Positions 18,930 through 29,552 of a stretch of 64,000 nucleotides of DNA are shown piece by piece. The stretch spans positions 26,486,838 to 26,550,837 of the forward strand of contig CM055067.1 of the NCBI GenBank assembly GCA_029204045.2, given 5' to 3'. The DNA comes from Tillandsia leiboldiana (lineage: Eukaryota; Streptophyta; Magnoliopsida; Poales; Bromeliaceae). Each line of letters starts with the position of its first letter. The first letter of the stretch is position 1. The notes below the pieces were generated by a model, which searched no databases, was not told the origin of the DNA, and saw only the letters and a list, made by a program, of their open reading frames with translations. The position numbers and the translations under genes are program-made.

Positions 18930-19664
18930 TTCAACGACAACTCCTGGAGAGTTGTAGTTAATGGAATTTGTCTTCCAAATACTCGGTCGACCGGAAATTC
19001 TGTTTTCTCTAAAGAGCTTCGACCAGAGTATCGGTATATAAACTTCATTGTCTGCTACAACATTCTTCCCAACATGAATACGAAGGTTCTTCGATGGGAC
19101 AGAATGTTATACCTTTATCTTCTTGGAAACCCGGCCGCATTGATGGGAGCAAACTTGAATATTCCCTATCTCATTTGGTCAAGGATGGCGCGGTATGTGG
19201 AACACTCTCATCCCACAGAAAGACTACCCTACCCAATGATTATCATGCGCATCCTTAGAAAGTTTAAAGTCGATACAAGCGCGAGCTCATACATGTACAG
19301 TTTGGGCACCATTAATGAGACGACAATTGTGAAGTCTCTCTCGACGAAGCCAGATGAACCCTTAATACCTCCTCACCGGCAACGAGCACAACAACAACGA
19401 GCGACAACCTCTGCACCGGCAGAAACTCCTCCTGTTCCACCAGCACAGCAGGCACCTCCATCCACTTCTGATGATGATGCGTCAGTGAGTTCAATCTTTA
19501 AGGAACAACAGCGACTCTCAAACGAGCAAGAGCGCATGGCTACTGATGTCGCTGAAATGAAAGAGGATATCAAAGAAGTTAAGAAGGAACAAGCTTCTAT
19601 AAACAAACGGATCAAGAAAATATTTCAGAAGCTTGGGTGTATCAGCTCCGACGACTCTGCATAA
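18930..19664 (+). CDS. Third ORF of element B, 5'-truncated, with a plant transposon-protein-like domain and coiled-coil tail
   Basis: The frame is open from 18930; the first ATG is at 19074 (196 residues from there). The part read before the ATG (ELRPEYRYINFIVCYNILPN) and after it (LNIPYLIWSRMARYVE, LPYPMIIMRILRKFKV) resembles the putative plant transposon protein domain of unknown function found in many plant retroelement ORFs. A Pro/Gln-rich linker and a C-terminal charged coiled coil (QEQRMATDV-like heptads) ending KLGCISSDDSA follow. Against A and C, the intron, start codon and N-terminal part are missing: the sequence jumps from the leader at about 18928 into the middle of the ORF. The function is not established. 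Confidence 0.6.
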   Translation, partial: FNDNSWRVVVNGICLPNTRSTGNSVFSKELRPEYRYINFIVCYNILPNMNTKVLRWDRMLYLYLLGNPAALMGANLNIPYLIWSRMARYVEHSHPTERLPYPMIIMRILRKFKVDTSASSYMYSLGTINETTIVKSLSTKPDEPLIPPHRQRAQQQRATTSAPAETPPVPPAQQAPPSTSDDDASVSSIFKEQQRLSNEQERMATDVAEMKEDIKEVKKEQASINKRIKKIFQKLGCISSDDSA

Positions 19665-19874
19665 AGTTTTTCTTCTTTTCTCTAATCTTTCTTTTGCAGG
19701 TTTTTAAGTTTTTGTTCTTATTTAGTTCTCAGGAGTTTCTTTATTTTGTTCTATTTAACTCTCCTTAAAGTTTTTGTAATTTTTGGCTTTGTTTGTGACA
19801 AAAAGGGGGAGAGAGTTTAGAGAGAACTTGAACAATGATTGAACAATGATTGATGTGAATGTGTGAACATCAAG

Positions 19875-20208
19875 GTAAGTATCATTTCAACTTTGACTTT
19901 GGTGAAAGGTAAGTATCACAACTTTGGTTTTTATCTTGTGATTTGTTTGCATGTTTCTACTAACTATTCGACTAACTATTTGGGCATGTATTATGACTAA
20001 CAAGTTGATGTTGGACTAACATTTTGTGACATTTGGTTTTTGATTGCATGAAAGATATGTTGGCTTTTGACTATGATTCTCTTACATATCTGAATTCTCA
20101 AATGTCATGATGATCAGATAAACTCTATCTCTGTACTAGGTTTTGTATGCTAAATATTCTTGAGGTATCTAACGATCTCTTTTTGTCAAGAATGTTTTCT
20201 TTGTGCAG
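19875..20208 (+). other. Candidate intron in the 3' untranslated region (B)
   Basis: The donor is CAAG|GTAAGTATC at 19875 and the acceptor TTCTTTGTGCAG ends at 20208. It matches the pair at 2323-2630 in copy A. Splicing is inferred from the splice-site consensus only. Confidence 0.35.
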
Positions 20209-20365
20209 AGAGTACAGATGTCTAAGTCTAGAGTCTGTTTTAGGAGTTTATCTCATGTTTTTAAATTTTCGGATCTCCATTGTAAATTTTTGTTGTATGG
20301 TGATAGCAACAAAAATATCTTTTTGAATTTTCTTTAGTGGATCTGTGTTTTGTCACGAAACCGCC

Positions 20366-20376
20366 AAAGGGGGAGA
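20366..20376 (+). promoter_or_regulatory. Polypurine tract (B)
   Basis: AAAGGGGGAGA, one base before the 3' LTR start at 20378. It is the primer for plus-strand synthesis in this family. Confidence 0.88.
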
Positions 20377-20377
20377 T

Positions 20378-21718
20378 TGTTACGGAATTTGAGTTGGCGT
20401 AGTTTCGTGAAAGTCTCAAGTCTTGAAGATTGAAGGTGAAGAAAGTTGGATCATTTAACTCAATCTCAAGAAAGAAGAATTCAAAAGGATCAGATATGTT
20501 TAACTAAAGATTTTGTGTGATCCGAATACTTCTTGTAGTGTAGAAACACTTGGAAGAATCTTTCATTGCATAAAAATCAAAAACTGGACTTGGGACATGT
20601 TCAGGATCCGGATCAGGTTGTTCGATCCGGATCCCGAAGGTGGTTCGTTCATACACCAGTTCAATCCGGATCGTAGCCTCTCTTGATCCGGATCCCGAAC
20701 ACTGAGTTTACCATCTTCCTTGAACGATCCGGATCAGGCTTTGTAATCCGGATCCCGAACGTTGATGTTTGGTGAACTGTATGAACGATCCGGATCAAGC
20801 ACTTCGATCCGGATCCCGAACCTTCGTTTTTCTGGAATTGCCTGACTCGTTACGACGATCCGGATCACAGCTAATCCGATCCGGATCGCCGTCCGTAAAA
20901 TTTCCAGAAATGTTAGGTTTTTTATTCTTATCTCCTTCCTAGGGTTTCTAACCTATAAATAGACCCTATGACTCTTTTTCTAGGGTTAATCCAAATAGCC
21001 GTCATTTTCATATATCATCTTTTACGGCTCTAGATCCACATATAGAGAAGAAAGGAAATCATTAGAGAATACTCTATGTTTCTTCATCTATATTGATTAG
21101 TTTGATTCTAGGTTTTCATACTCACATCTTGAGTTGAATCAAACTAATGAATACTTAGATGGTATTTCCGATCTATCTTTGATCTAAGTATTCGGCGGAT
21201 CATCACCACCAAAAACAATGATTTACCCCAAAAATCGGCGCGTGGATTCGCGTGTCCTTGTGGATTCAAGGTTCAACCGCTCTCGTGGATTCGGAGCGAG
21301 GCACGTTCGTGGATTCGAAGGGTGCTATTGGGTGAAGACCGTGGATTCGGTCGGACGTCGTGGATTCGACGTTGGACGCCGTGGATTCGGCGTTGGGCGC
21401 AGATCGTGGATTCGAGAAGCGTCGTGGAGCGAGCGGAGAAGATCCTCTAGGAGCGTATGGAAAAGGTTGAGTCGTAAGTGTGTACGGTAAATCACCTTGT
21501 ACGTGTTTTAATTCTAGTGGATTTCTGCCGTGTTATTGGTCCCGTGGTTTTTTACTCCGGTGATGGAGTTTTCCACGTAAAAATCTTGCGTATTATTTTT
21601 ATTTCCGCATTGGGTTTTTATCGCAACAATTTTTTGAGTGTTTATACGTTTACACCTATTCACCCCCCTCTAGGTGTTTTTTCCCCTATTTAGATCCGTA
21701 TTACATATAACCCCAACA
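20378..21718 (+). repeat. 3' LTR of element B (1341 bp)
   Basis: TGTTACGG...CCAACA, followed by TACAT. Palindrome pairs at 20605-20887 and TATA box at 20954. By-eye differences from the 5' LTR number about 11, mostly transitions. Confidence 0.95.
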
Positions 21719-21723
21719 TACAT
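21719..21723. repeat. Target-site duplication TACAT, right copy (element B)
   Basis: Second copy of the 5-bp duplication seen at 11281-11285. Confidence 0.93.
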
Positions 21724-23948
21724 CTCATCCACAGTGCTATCTAATACATGTCCATGACTAATAAGATCCACAAGCAAATGAACTAATTTAAGCATAAGGA
21801 AGACGAGATAAAAACTGAAGTATCCTGACTACGGTCCTCGCGACGCAGTCTCACCGCCCTCCCGGCAAACGCACCTCGTAACACCTGTCACGGAGTGGGT
21901 AAAGTCAGTGACAAACACAGTAGATGTCTAATATCAATAAGGAATAAGGAGCAAACCAAATACACCGGAACCTTTCGCTAAAACCCTGCACATAATTAAG
22001 CTGGGCACCAACCCCAGATTTACCAATTAAGTTGGGCACCAACCCTAGAGTACCTGTCGGGGAGACTAAAGTCTCCCCTCCTGCGCAAACACCTTTTTGA
22101 TGCTTTTAACCCCTTCACGGTGCTGGTGTGCTATTTTCAGCAGGCGCGAAGAGGTCCTCACGGCTCCCACCCCTTTGTGAGGTACACGGGTCAAAAAGAG
22201 ACCACTTCTCCGGAAAAGTACACCCATGCGGAGGCCAATCCGCCTGTGTACGTGCAGCATCCGAAAACGGATTTGCCGAGATCGGCGTGTAGTGAGCACC
22301 GCGACCGTAGCCGCTTCAATTGTTAGACAAAATACAATTATGCGAAAGGTTAAACTGTCCATCTACTTTGTTAGACAAATTAAGAGCATTTTAATGACGA
22401 TAGATGCACTTACTGCACTTGTTGCACTTATCGCAACCGTACCCACCTAGTTGAAGAGAAATCGGAACACCTGAATCCTTCGCGCACCCCCGCTACGCTC
22501 CTGGACCTAAAGAAAGTCCGTAAGGATAACTATAGTCAAAAACGTGTACTAACATCCCAAAACAAAAGACCCAATTTACTCTTTTCGACGGAAAAGTCCA
22601 ACACCGTCCGGGTTGACGAAAACCGGAAATCCCGCGCCGCCGTCGTCGTCCGCCGGAGCCCCGCGCGGTTCGGAACCGCGCGGCGTGTCTCCGCGGGCGA
22701 CGCCCACGCGGCGCGGTGCCTCGCGAGGGTGCTTCCCGTGCGGCGGCCGCGCGGCGGCCGCGCGGTGCCCGCGCGGCGCCCGCGCGGTGCCCGCGCGGTT
22801 GCGGGTCCGCGTGGGTGCCGCCCGCGCGGTGCCCGCGCGGTTGCGGGTCCGCGCGGTTGCGGGTCCGCGTGGGTGCCGCCCGCGTGGTAGCCGCGCGGCG
22901 CCAGCGCGGTGCCCGCGCGGTTGCGGGTCCGCGTGGGTGCCGCCCGCGCGGTAGCCGCGCGGCGCCCATGCGGTGCCCGCGCGGTTGCTGGTCCGCGTGG
23001 GTGCCGCCCGCGCGGTTGCTGGTCCGCGTGGGTGCCGCCCGCGCGGTAGCCGCGCGGCAACCATGCGGTGCCCGCGCGGTTGCGGGTCCGCGTGGGTGCC
23101 GCCCGCGCGGTAGCCGCGCGGCACCCATGCGGTGCCCGCGCGGTTGCGGGTCAGCATGGGTGCCGTCCGTGCGGTAGCCGCGCGGTGCCCGCGCGGGTAT
23201 GGCCTTTGTCTAATCCGCGCGATGCCCCAGCGGCACCGCGTGCCTCCGCCGTCCGTTCCGTGCCCTAGCATGGCGACGATGACGGCGACGGCGACGGATA
23301 CGACGGAGAAACCCAAGAACTCAAACAAAAAGGACGACGAAAAAAACCCAAATAATTTGTAACAATTATTTTACTAACCGAAGATCGACGGGAAGGTTGT
23401 CCGGTCGCGTTCTTGCGTTCTGTTCGATGTCCGGGAAGATCGGGCTCCTTCTCTTTCTCCTTTCCCTTTCTTCCGGCTAGGGTTCCGTCTTTTCCTTTTT
23501 TTTCTCTCCTCACCGATTAGGGTTTTTATTTTTCTTTTCTTTTCTTTCCGATAATCGGGATCCCTTATATAGCTCGTATTATATTTTTAATTAATTTCCT
23601 CTTTAATTCGTACGTAAGAGAATTCTATTTTCCATCATCGGATAATTAATTAACTAATTAATTATCCCCTACGAGATAACCCACCTTATCTCTAACGGGT
23701 GCAAGATATTTTGCACGGATTCCGATGCATGACTAATCACCGTATCACTAGGAATTCCGTTCCGGGAGATCCCGATATCGGATTTCAGATCCGATCGCAC
23801 CGTCGGCCTTCTTTTTCCGCGCTCTATCGCAGAAAAATACCAGCACCACTCCCTGGCCAACTTTTAAGAATTGAATAATTTTATTTCACTTAAAGGCTTA
23901 AACGACTATATGTGGGTCAAAAATACCCCTAAGGGCCGGATCACTACA
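21724..23948 (-). repeat. 3' LTR of G2, inner segment
   Basis: Ends (plus-strand view) in CACTACA at 23948, the inverse of the TGTAGTG LTR start. It contains a GC-rich array (22640-23215), then AT-rich U3 sequence. Landmarks shared with G1 include the CACCTGTCACGGAGTGGGTA region (about 21882). Long ORFs across the GC array on both strands are not genes. Confidence 0.85.
22640..23215 (-). repeat. GC-rich tandem-like array in the G2 LTR
   Basis: Irregular tandem copies of a unit combining GCGCGGTTGCGGGTCCGCG with GGGTGCCGCCCGCGCGGTAG. Self-complementary CCGCGCGG words recur throughout. It corresponds to the arrays at 34500-34850 and 39940-40350 in G1, with a different unit. Confidence 0.75.
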
Positions 23949-23968
23949 CCACTCACACTTTATAAAAA

Positions 23969-23983
23969 GTTTCGTCCCGAAAC
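23969..23983 (-). promoter_or_regulatory. Conserved inverted-repeat motif after pol (G2)
   Basis: Read on the minus strand: GTTTCGGGACGAAAC, immediately after the pol stop. The arms are unchanged and the loop is one base shorter than in G0 and G1. Confidence 0.55.
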
Positions 23984-24801
23984 TTAAGTACAAACCCCAC
24001 TAATCAATTCGAGAAAATATTCTCTCATCTTCGATTCCAGTTCCCAAGTCGCCTCGCGCTCTTCGTGGTTGCTCCACTGGACCTTTACATAGGGGATTGT
24101 TCGTTTGCGCAACTTCTTGTCCTCTCTTGCCAAAATCCGCACCGGCGTCTCCTCGACGCTTAAATCCTCTCGCAACTCGATGGTGGAGGCATCCAAGGCA
24201 TGAGAGGGATCAGCTAGGTACTTCCGGAGCATTGAGACGTGGAACACGTTATGGACTCGTTCGAGGTTCGGCGGCAGGGCCAATCGGTACCCCACCAGTC
24301 CTACGCGTTCTAGAATCTCGAACGGTCCTACGTACTTCGGGCTTAACTTTCCCTTTATGCCGAAGCGTCGTTTCCCCTTGGAGGGCGCAACTCGGAGTAA
24401 CGCATGCTCACCCACCATGAACTCTAAGTCTCGGCGTCTGTTGTCCGCGTAGCTTTTCTGTCTGCTCTGGGCGGTCAGTAGCCATTGTCTAATCAATCGC
24501 ACCTTTGCTTCGGTCTCCTCCACCAAATCTGGGCCCAAAAACTTACGCTCACCCAAGTCGTCCCAGCATATTGGAGACCGACAGCGGCGCCCGTACAGGG
24601 CCTCATATAGTGCCATCTGAATGCTGGCCTGGTAACTATTATTGTAGGCAAATTCCACTAGGGGCAAACACCGTGCCCACCCTTCGCCCAAGTCCAAAAC
24701 GCATGCCCGAAGCATGTCCTCCACAATTTGTATCACCCGCTCTGATTGTCCATCGGTCTGCGGGTGAAAAGCCGTACTGAAGTGCAACTTGGTTCCCATT
24801 G
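23984..24801 (-). pseudogene. pol: Gypsy pol of G2: integrase C-terminal part, truncated by element C
   Basis: About 271 codons open on the minus strand. It starts just before GTKLHFSTAFHPQTDGQSERV, so the catalytic Glu (in QSERV) is present but both catalytic Asp residues are on the far side of element C. The integrase C-terminal domain (VGPFEILERVGLVGYRLALP) and a chromodomain-like tail (VQWSNHEEREATWELESKM) follow to the stop, with no internal stop. The protein clearly differs from G0 and G1, marking a separate subfamily. Confidence 0.87.
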
Positions 24802-26142
24802 TGTTACGGAATTTGAGTTGGCATAATTTCGTGAAAGGTTCAAGTCTTGAAGATTGAAGGTGAAGAAGGTTGGATCATTTAACTCAATCTCAAGAAAGAA
24901 GAATTCAAAAGGATCAGGTATGTTTAACTAAAGATTTTTGGTGATCCGAATACTTCTTGTAGTGTAGAAACACCTGGAAGAATTTTTCATTGCATACAAA
25001 TCAAAAACTGGAATGGGACATGTTCAGGATCCGGATCAGACATTCCAATCCGGATCCCGAAGGGTGTTCGTTCATACACTGGTTCAATCCGGATCGCAGC
25101 ATCTCATGATCCGGATCCCGAACACTAGTTTTACCTTTTTACTTGCACGATCCGGATCAGGATTTGCAATCCGGATCCCGAACGTTGATGTTTGGTGAAA
25201 CTGTATGAACGATCCGGATCAGCCATTTCGATCCGGATCCCGAACTATTGATTTTCTGGAAACCGTCTTTCTTGCTACTGCAATCCGGATCGCCGAAATC
25301 CGATCCGGATCGCCGTCCGTAAAATTTCCAGAAATGGTAGGTTTTTGATTCTTATCTCCTTCCAAATGTTTCTAACCTATAAATAGACCCTATGATTCTT
25401 TTTCTAGGGCTAATCCAAAGAGCGGCATATATTGAAAAAGACGGCCGTGATAGAATAATCCACATATAGAGAAGAAAGGAAATACTAGATTTAATTCTAT
25501 GTTACTTCATCTATAATTGATTGATTTGATTCTAGGTTTTCATACTCAGATTTTGAGTAGAATCAAATCAATGAATACTTAGATGGTATTTCCGATCTAT
25601 TTCTAATCTAAGTATTCGGCGGATCATCACCACCCAAAAACAATGATTTCCCCAAAATCGGCGCGTGGATTCGCGTGTCCTTGTGGATTATAGGTTCAAC
25701 CGCTCTCGTGGATTCGGAGCGAGGTACGTTCGTGGATTCGAAGCGTGCTACTGGGTGAAGACCGTGGATTCGGTCGGACGTCGTGGACTCGACGTTGGAC
25801 GCCGTGGATTCGGCGTTGGACGCAGATCGTGGATTCGAGACGCGTTGCGGAACGAGCGGAGAAGATCAACTAGGAGCGTATGGTAAAAGGTTGAGTCGTC
25901 TGTGAGTACGTTAAATCACCTTGTACGTGTTTTAATTCTAGTGGATTTCACCGTGTTATCGGTCCCGTGGTTTTTTTACTCCGGCTTGGAGTTTTTCCAC
26001 GTAAAAATCTTGCGTGTTCATTTATATTTCCGCATTGGGTTTTATTGCGCAATGATTTTTTGAGTGTTTATTATTTACACCTATTCACCCCCATCTAGGT
26101 GTTTTTTCCCCTATTTAGATCTATATTACATATAACCCAACA
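24802..26142 (+). repeat. 5' LTR of element C (1341 bp)
   Basis: TGTTACGG...CCCAACA. Closest to the LTR of D (both have GGCGTAATTTCGTG-like starts and share variant spacers), so C and D form a subfamily apart from A and B. Leader array of GTGGATTCG at about 25665-25840. Confidence 0.93.
25028..25386 (+). promoter_or_regulatory. U3 promoter of C: palindrome pairs plus TATA box
   Basis: Five pairs of GATCCGGATC/AATCCGGATC, the first site at 25028 and the last at 25302. Several first or second sites carry AATCCGGATC. TATAAATAG is at 25378-25386. Confidence 0.68.
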
Positions 26143-26144
26143 AG

Positions 26145-26155
26145 TGGTATCAGAG
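26145..26155 (+). promoter_or_regulatory. Primer-binding site (C), iMet-tRNA type
   Basis: TGGTATCAGAG, two bases after the LTR end. As in B, the next base is A. Confidence 0.87.
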
Positions 26156-26175
26156 AGGGAATAGGGTTGTAAACA

Positions 26176-27176
26176 ATGGTTGAAGGTGGAAACATCAACA
26201 GACCCCCATTCTTCGATGGAACAAATTATGCGTACTGGAAAGTACGGATGAAAGCCTTTTTAATTTCCATCGACGAACGGGTGTGGCAATCAATTGAATT
26301 AGGATGGTCTAATCCAACTGAAATTATTGCTGATGTTCGCACCATCAAACCTAGGTCGAAATGGACCAAGGAAGAGTTAGATTCATATTCTTACAATGGC
26401 AAGGGAATTAATGCTATTTTTAATGCCTTATCTCAAACTGAATTCTCTCGCGTCTCGGCATGTGAGACTGCGAAAGAAATCTGGGATGTTTTTCAGGTTA
26501 CACATGAGGGAACTAACCTCGTGAAGATTCAAAAGCTGCAAATGCTTATGAGCAGATTTGACTCCATTTTTATGGCAGAAAATGAATCTTTCACGGACTA
26601 CTATACACGATTGCAAGACATCGTAAATTCATGTGCTAACCTGGGAGAGAAGATTCCAGAATTTAAAGTTGTAAGAAAGATCTTAAGAACTCTTCCTGAA
26701 CGATTTCGCCCAAAGGTTACAGCCATTGAAACTATTAAACACCCGGACGAAATACGTGTAGAAGAACTAGTTGGTTCATTACAAACTTATGAAATGACAT
26801 TTACTACTAACTATTCTTCGGGAAAAGCATCCTCTTCTAAGTCTTCAGGTTATGCGTTGAAAACAACTAAGGAAGAAGACGCGGATACATCCTACTCAGA
26901 CGATGACGAGAACCTTTCTATGGAGGACTTTGAGAAGCAACTCGCTCTCTTGACAAGGAAGTTTCGTGCAACTTTCGAAGGGGTAATTCAAGTAAATCTC
27001 CATCCTTCAGAAAGTCGAAGAAAGGCAAGGGTACTTCAAGTTACAAGTCAAGAAAGCAAGAGAACTTCTCAAAGGATAAGAAAAGTTCAAAGGGACAACT
27101 GCAATGTTTCAAATGTCGAGGCTACGGCCACATTGCAACGGAGTGTCCCAACAAGTATCCGGCAAAGAAGAAGGCC
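26176..27176 (+). pseudogene. gag of element C, frameshifted
   Basis: The ATG at 26176 opens a gag matching that of B closely for about 264 codons (capsid-like region through LALLTRKF). One base is then missing near 26967 (TTTCGTGCAAC against TTTCGCCGCAAC in B) and the frame shifts. The first zinc knuckle (near 27107) is therefore in a different frame from the capsid. The frame that continues is the one open from 27177. Confidence 0.88.
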
Positions 27177-29282
27177 ATGCAAGTCGTCACTTGGGATGAC
27201 AACTCAACGTCAAATGAGTCGTCTTCAAGTGATGAAGAAAAGAGCACCACGGCATTCCACGCGTCCACATCTTCACCATTCATGTGCTTAATGGCAAGTA
27301 CATCCGAGTCATTGTCCAACTCCACTGTTGAAAAGACTGCAACGGACAACGAATCGGATAATTCGGAAGGTGAAGATTTTGCTCTAGCCTACCACAGACT
27401 TTTGAGGGATTCAAAGAAAGTGGCTAAGCAAAACAAGAGTTTGAGAGGGAGATTGCATGATCTCGAAGAAGAGGCAAAAAGGGCAACTTCTCTCTCAAAC
27501 GCTCTTGAAGTGGAAAGGGAAAATCTGATAAAAGTAAATGTTTCCCTTCAAGAGTCCAATGAGCTTTTTGAGAAGGAACATACAAAACTGGTAGAAAAAG
27601 CGGATCACTTCTCAAAGCTCTACAACGAGGCTCGACAGGATAACCTGGAAATGACAAAGACCATTTTCCAACTCAAGGATGACTTGCAGCGTTTTTCATC
27701 AGGAAGGAGTAAGTTGGATAAGCTTCTTGGTCATGGTCAATCAAACAAGTTCGGCCTCGGATACAATCGAACTAAAGACGATTTTAGTTCGGTTGGGACA
27801 GTTTTCGTGCCCCAGTCGGTATCTCCTCCTCCGACACCGGAACTAACGACAAGCAACGACAACAAGCCTACTTCATCCTCCTCGGGATCGTCAAGTACTA
27901 AGGTATGTTTTCGTTGTGGTATTTTAGGGCACATAAGGAGAAATTGCAAGATGGGAGCCAAACACTCAACTCAAGCACTTCTTGCAACGACTACCAAAAA
28001 GGCACCTCCCCGGAAATCAAAGCAAAACTTTTCAAATGAAAAGAGCCTTGGTAGTTCACCGCGCAAGACGACATCATCAAGGAGCTGCAATCGATCTGAC
28101 AAGACGCCTTCACCTAGGAGAATAACCTCACGACCATTACCGACGCATTCCAAAAAGGTTTGGGTGCGCAAAGGTGAAATTTACCCTTGTCTTGTTACCA
28201 ATGTTTCCTTGCATGCATATGATAGTTCGTCTTGGTATCTGGATAGCGGGTGTTCCCGTCACATGACCGGTGACAAAAATAGTTTTCAAAACTTTGAGAA
28301 AATCTCCGGAGGACTCGTTGTTTTCGGAGACGGTCGATCTTCCAAAATTGTTGGAAAAGGAACAGTAGCTATTCCAGATGGCCCGGTTCTAAATAATGTG
28401 TTATATGTAGAAGGCCTTAAGACTAACCTCATTAGCATAAGTCAACTTTGCGACAATGGTTTTTCAGTTAACTTTTCATCTGTTGAATGTACTGTAACTG
28501 ATAAGGACCATGTATTCTTTTTAAAAGGGGTTAGATCTGAAAACAATTGTTATGTTGTTCCTAATAAAACTTCTGAAAATTGTAACTTAGCCTCTTTGAA
28601 TAATGAAACACTTTGGCATGAAAGGCTAGGTCACATAAATTTTAAGGAACTTGCTAGAATTTCAAACAAAGATGTGGTCAAGGGGGTTCCTAAACTTTCA
28701 TTTGAACAAAACATTGTGTGCGGCGGTTGTCAAAAGGGAAAACAGTCCAGGACTGCACACAAGAACTTGAACCACGTTCGTACAAAACGGCCTTTGGAAC
28801 TTTTACACATGGATTTAATGGGGCCAACCCGTCAACCATCTTTGGGAGGTAAATGGTATATTTTTTTATTGGTTGATGATTTCTCTAGATTTTCTTGGGT
28901 AGCATTTTTAAAAGAGAAAGCTGATACTTTTGATTCTTTTCACGAGATTTGCCATCGTATTATGATTGAAAAGAATGAAAAGATTACTCGTGTTAGAAGT
29001 GATAGAGGTGGAGAATTCGTTAACTCTAAATTCATTGACTTTTGCACTTCCAACGGCATAAAACATAAATTCTCGGCACCCTATACACCTCAGCAGAATG
29101 GTGTTGTTGAGCGCAAAAACAGGGTTGTTCAAGAGATGGCGCGTATGATGCTTCATAGCCAGAATTTACCGCTATATTTTTGGGCTGAGGCTGTGAACAC
29201 CGCTGTCTATGTCATTAATCGAGTGTATTTGCGCCCAGGAACTTTAAATACACCATATGAGCTGTGGTTTTATTTTGCGTGA
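27177..29282 (+). pseudogene. Coiled coil, second zinc knuckle, protease and integrase of element C
   Basis: Open in the frame after the gag frameshift. Contains the coiled coil, the second CCHC knuckle (CFRCGILGHIRRNC, near 27907), the protease (DSGCSRHMTG), the integrase HHCC domain and the DDE core (LLHMDLMGP, RVRSDRGGEF, NGVVERKN). About 57 bp present in B (after 15753) is missing at 29271, which shifts the frame at the end of the integrase and ends this ORF. Confidence 0.88.
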
Positions 29283-29552
29283 TCGCGAAAATCTTGGTAA
29301 GTTCGATTCTCGAAGTGACGAAGGGATCGTTTTGGGTTATTCTACAAATAGCAGAGCATATCGAGTATTTAACTTGGAATCTAAAACGATTGTAGAATCT
29401 ATAAATGTTAAAGTAGATGAAGCTTTTCACTTTACATCTGAAAATCTACCCTCGATATCTCTCTAGATGATGATACACCTGCCATTGCATCTTCTCATGA
29501 TAATACTTCCAATATTAATGATGCATCTAATGGTTCTTCAAGTTTATCTGAT
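29283..29552 (+). pseudogene. Integrase-RT linker of element C, twice frameshifted
   Basis: Continues the integrase C terminus (ILRDRENLGKFDSRSDEGI) in the frame opened at 29257. A further single-base loss near 29443 (TCTGAAAATC against TCTGGAAAATC in B) shifts the frame again. The variable linker then enters the RT frame, whose first ATG is at 29553. Confidence 0.75.

Larger units (their letters stand above)
11286..21718 (+). mobile_element. Complete SIRE-type Copia retrotransposon B (10,433 bp)
   Basis: Complete element with two 1341-bp LTRs, primer site, gag-pol in one frame, an internal palindrome array, a third ORF, a polypurine tract and a perfect 5-bp target duplication. By eye the two LTRs differ at about 11 of 1341 positions (0.8%), so it is young. 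One TGA in pol and an ORF3 lacking its 5' part are the visible defects. It sits in the 3' LTR of G2. Confidence 0.95.
21719..24801 (-). mobile_element. Gypsy (Tekay/Del-like) element G2, continuation
   Basis: Continues the element begun at 10852. It holds the rest of the 3' LTR (to 23948), the GTTTCG motif and the 3' end of pol on the minus strand. It is cut at 24802 by element C; the remaining pol and 5' LTR should lie right of the window. Removing B gives an LTR of about 2659 bp, similar to those of G1. Confidence 0.87.

Noticed and set aside
22493..23328. Long ORFs on both strands (up to 250 codons)
   Set aside because: Low-complexity translations of the G2 LTR GC array; no domain and no start context.
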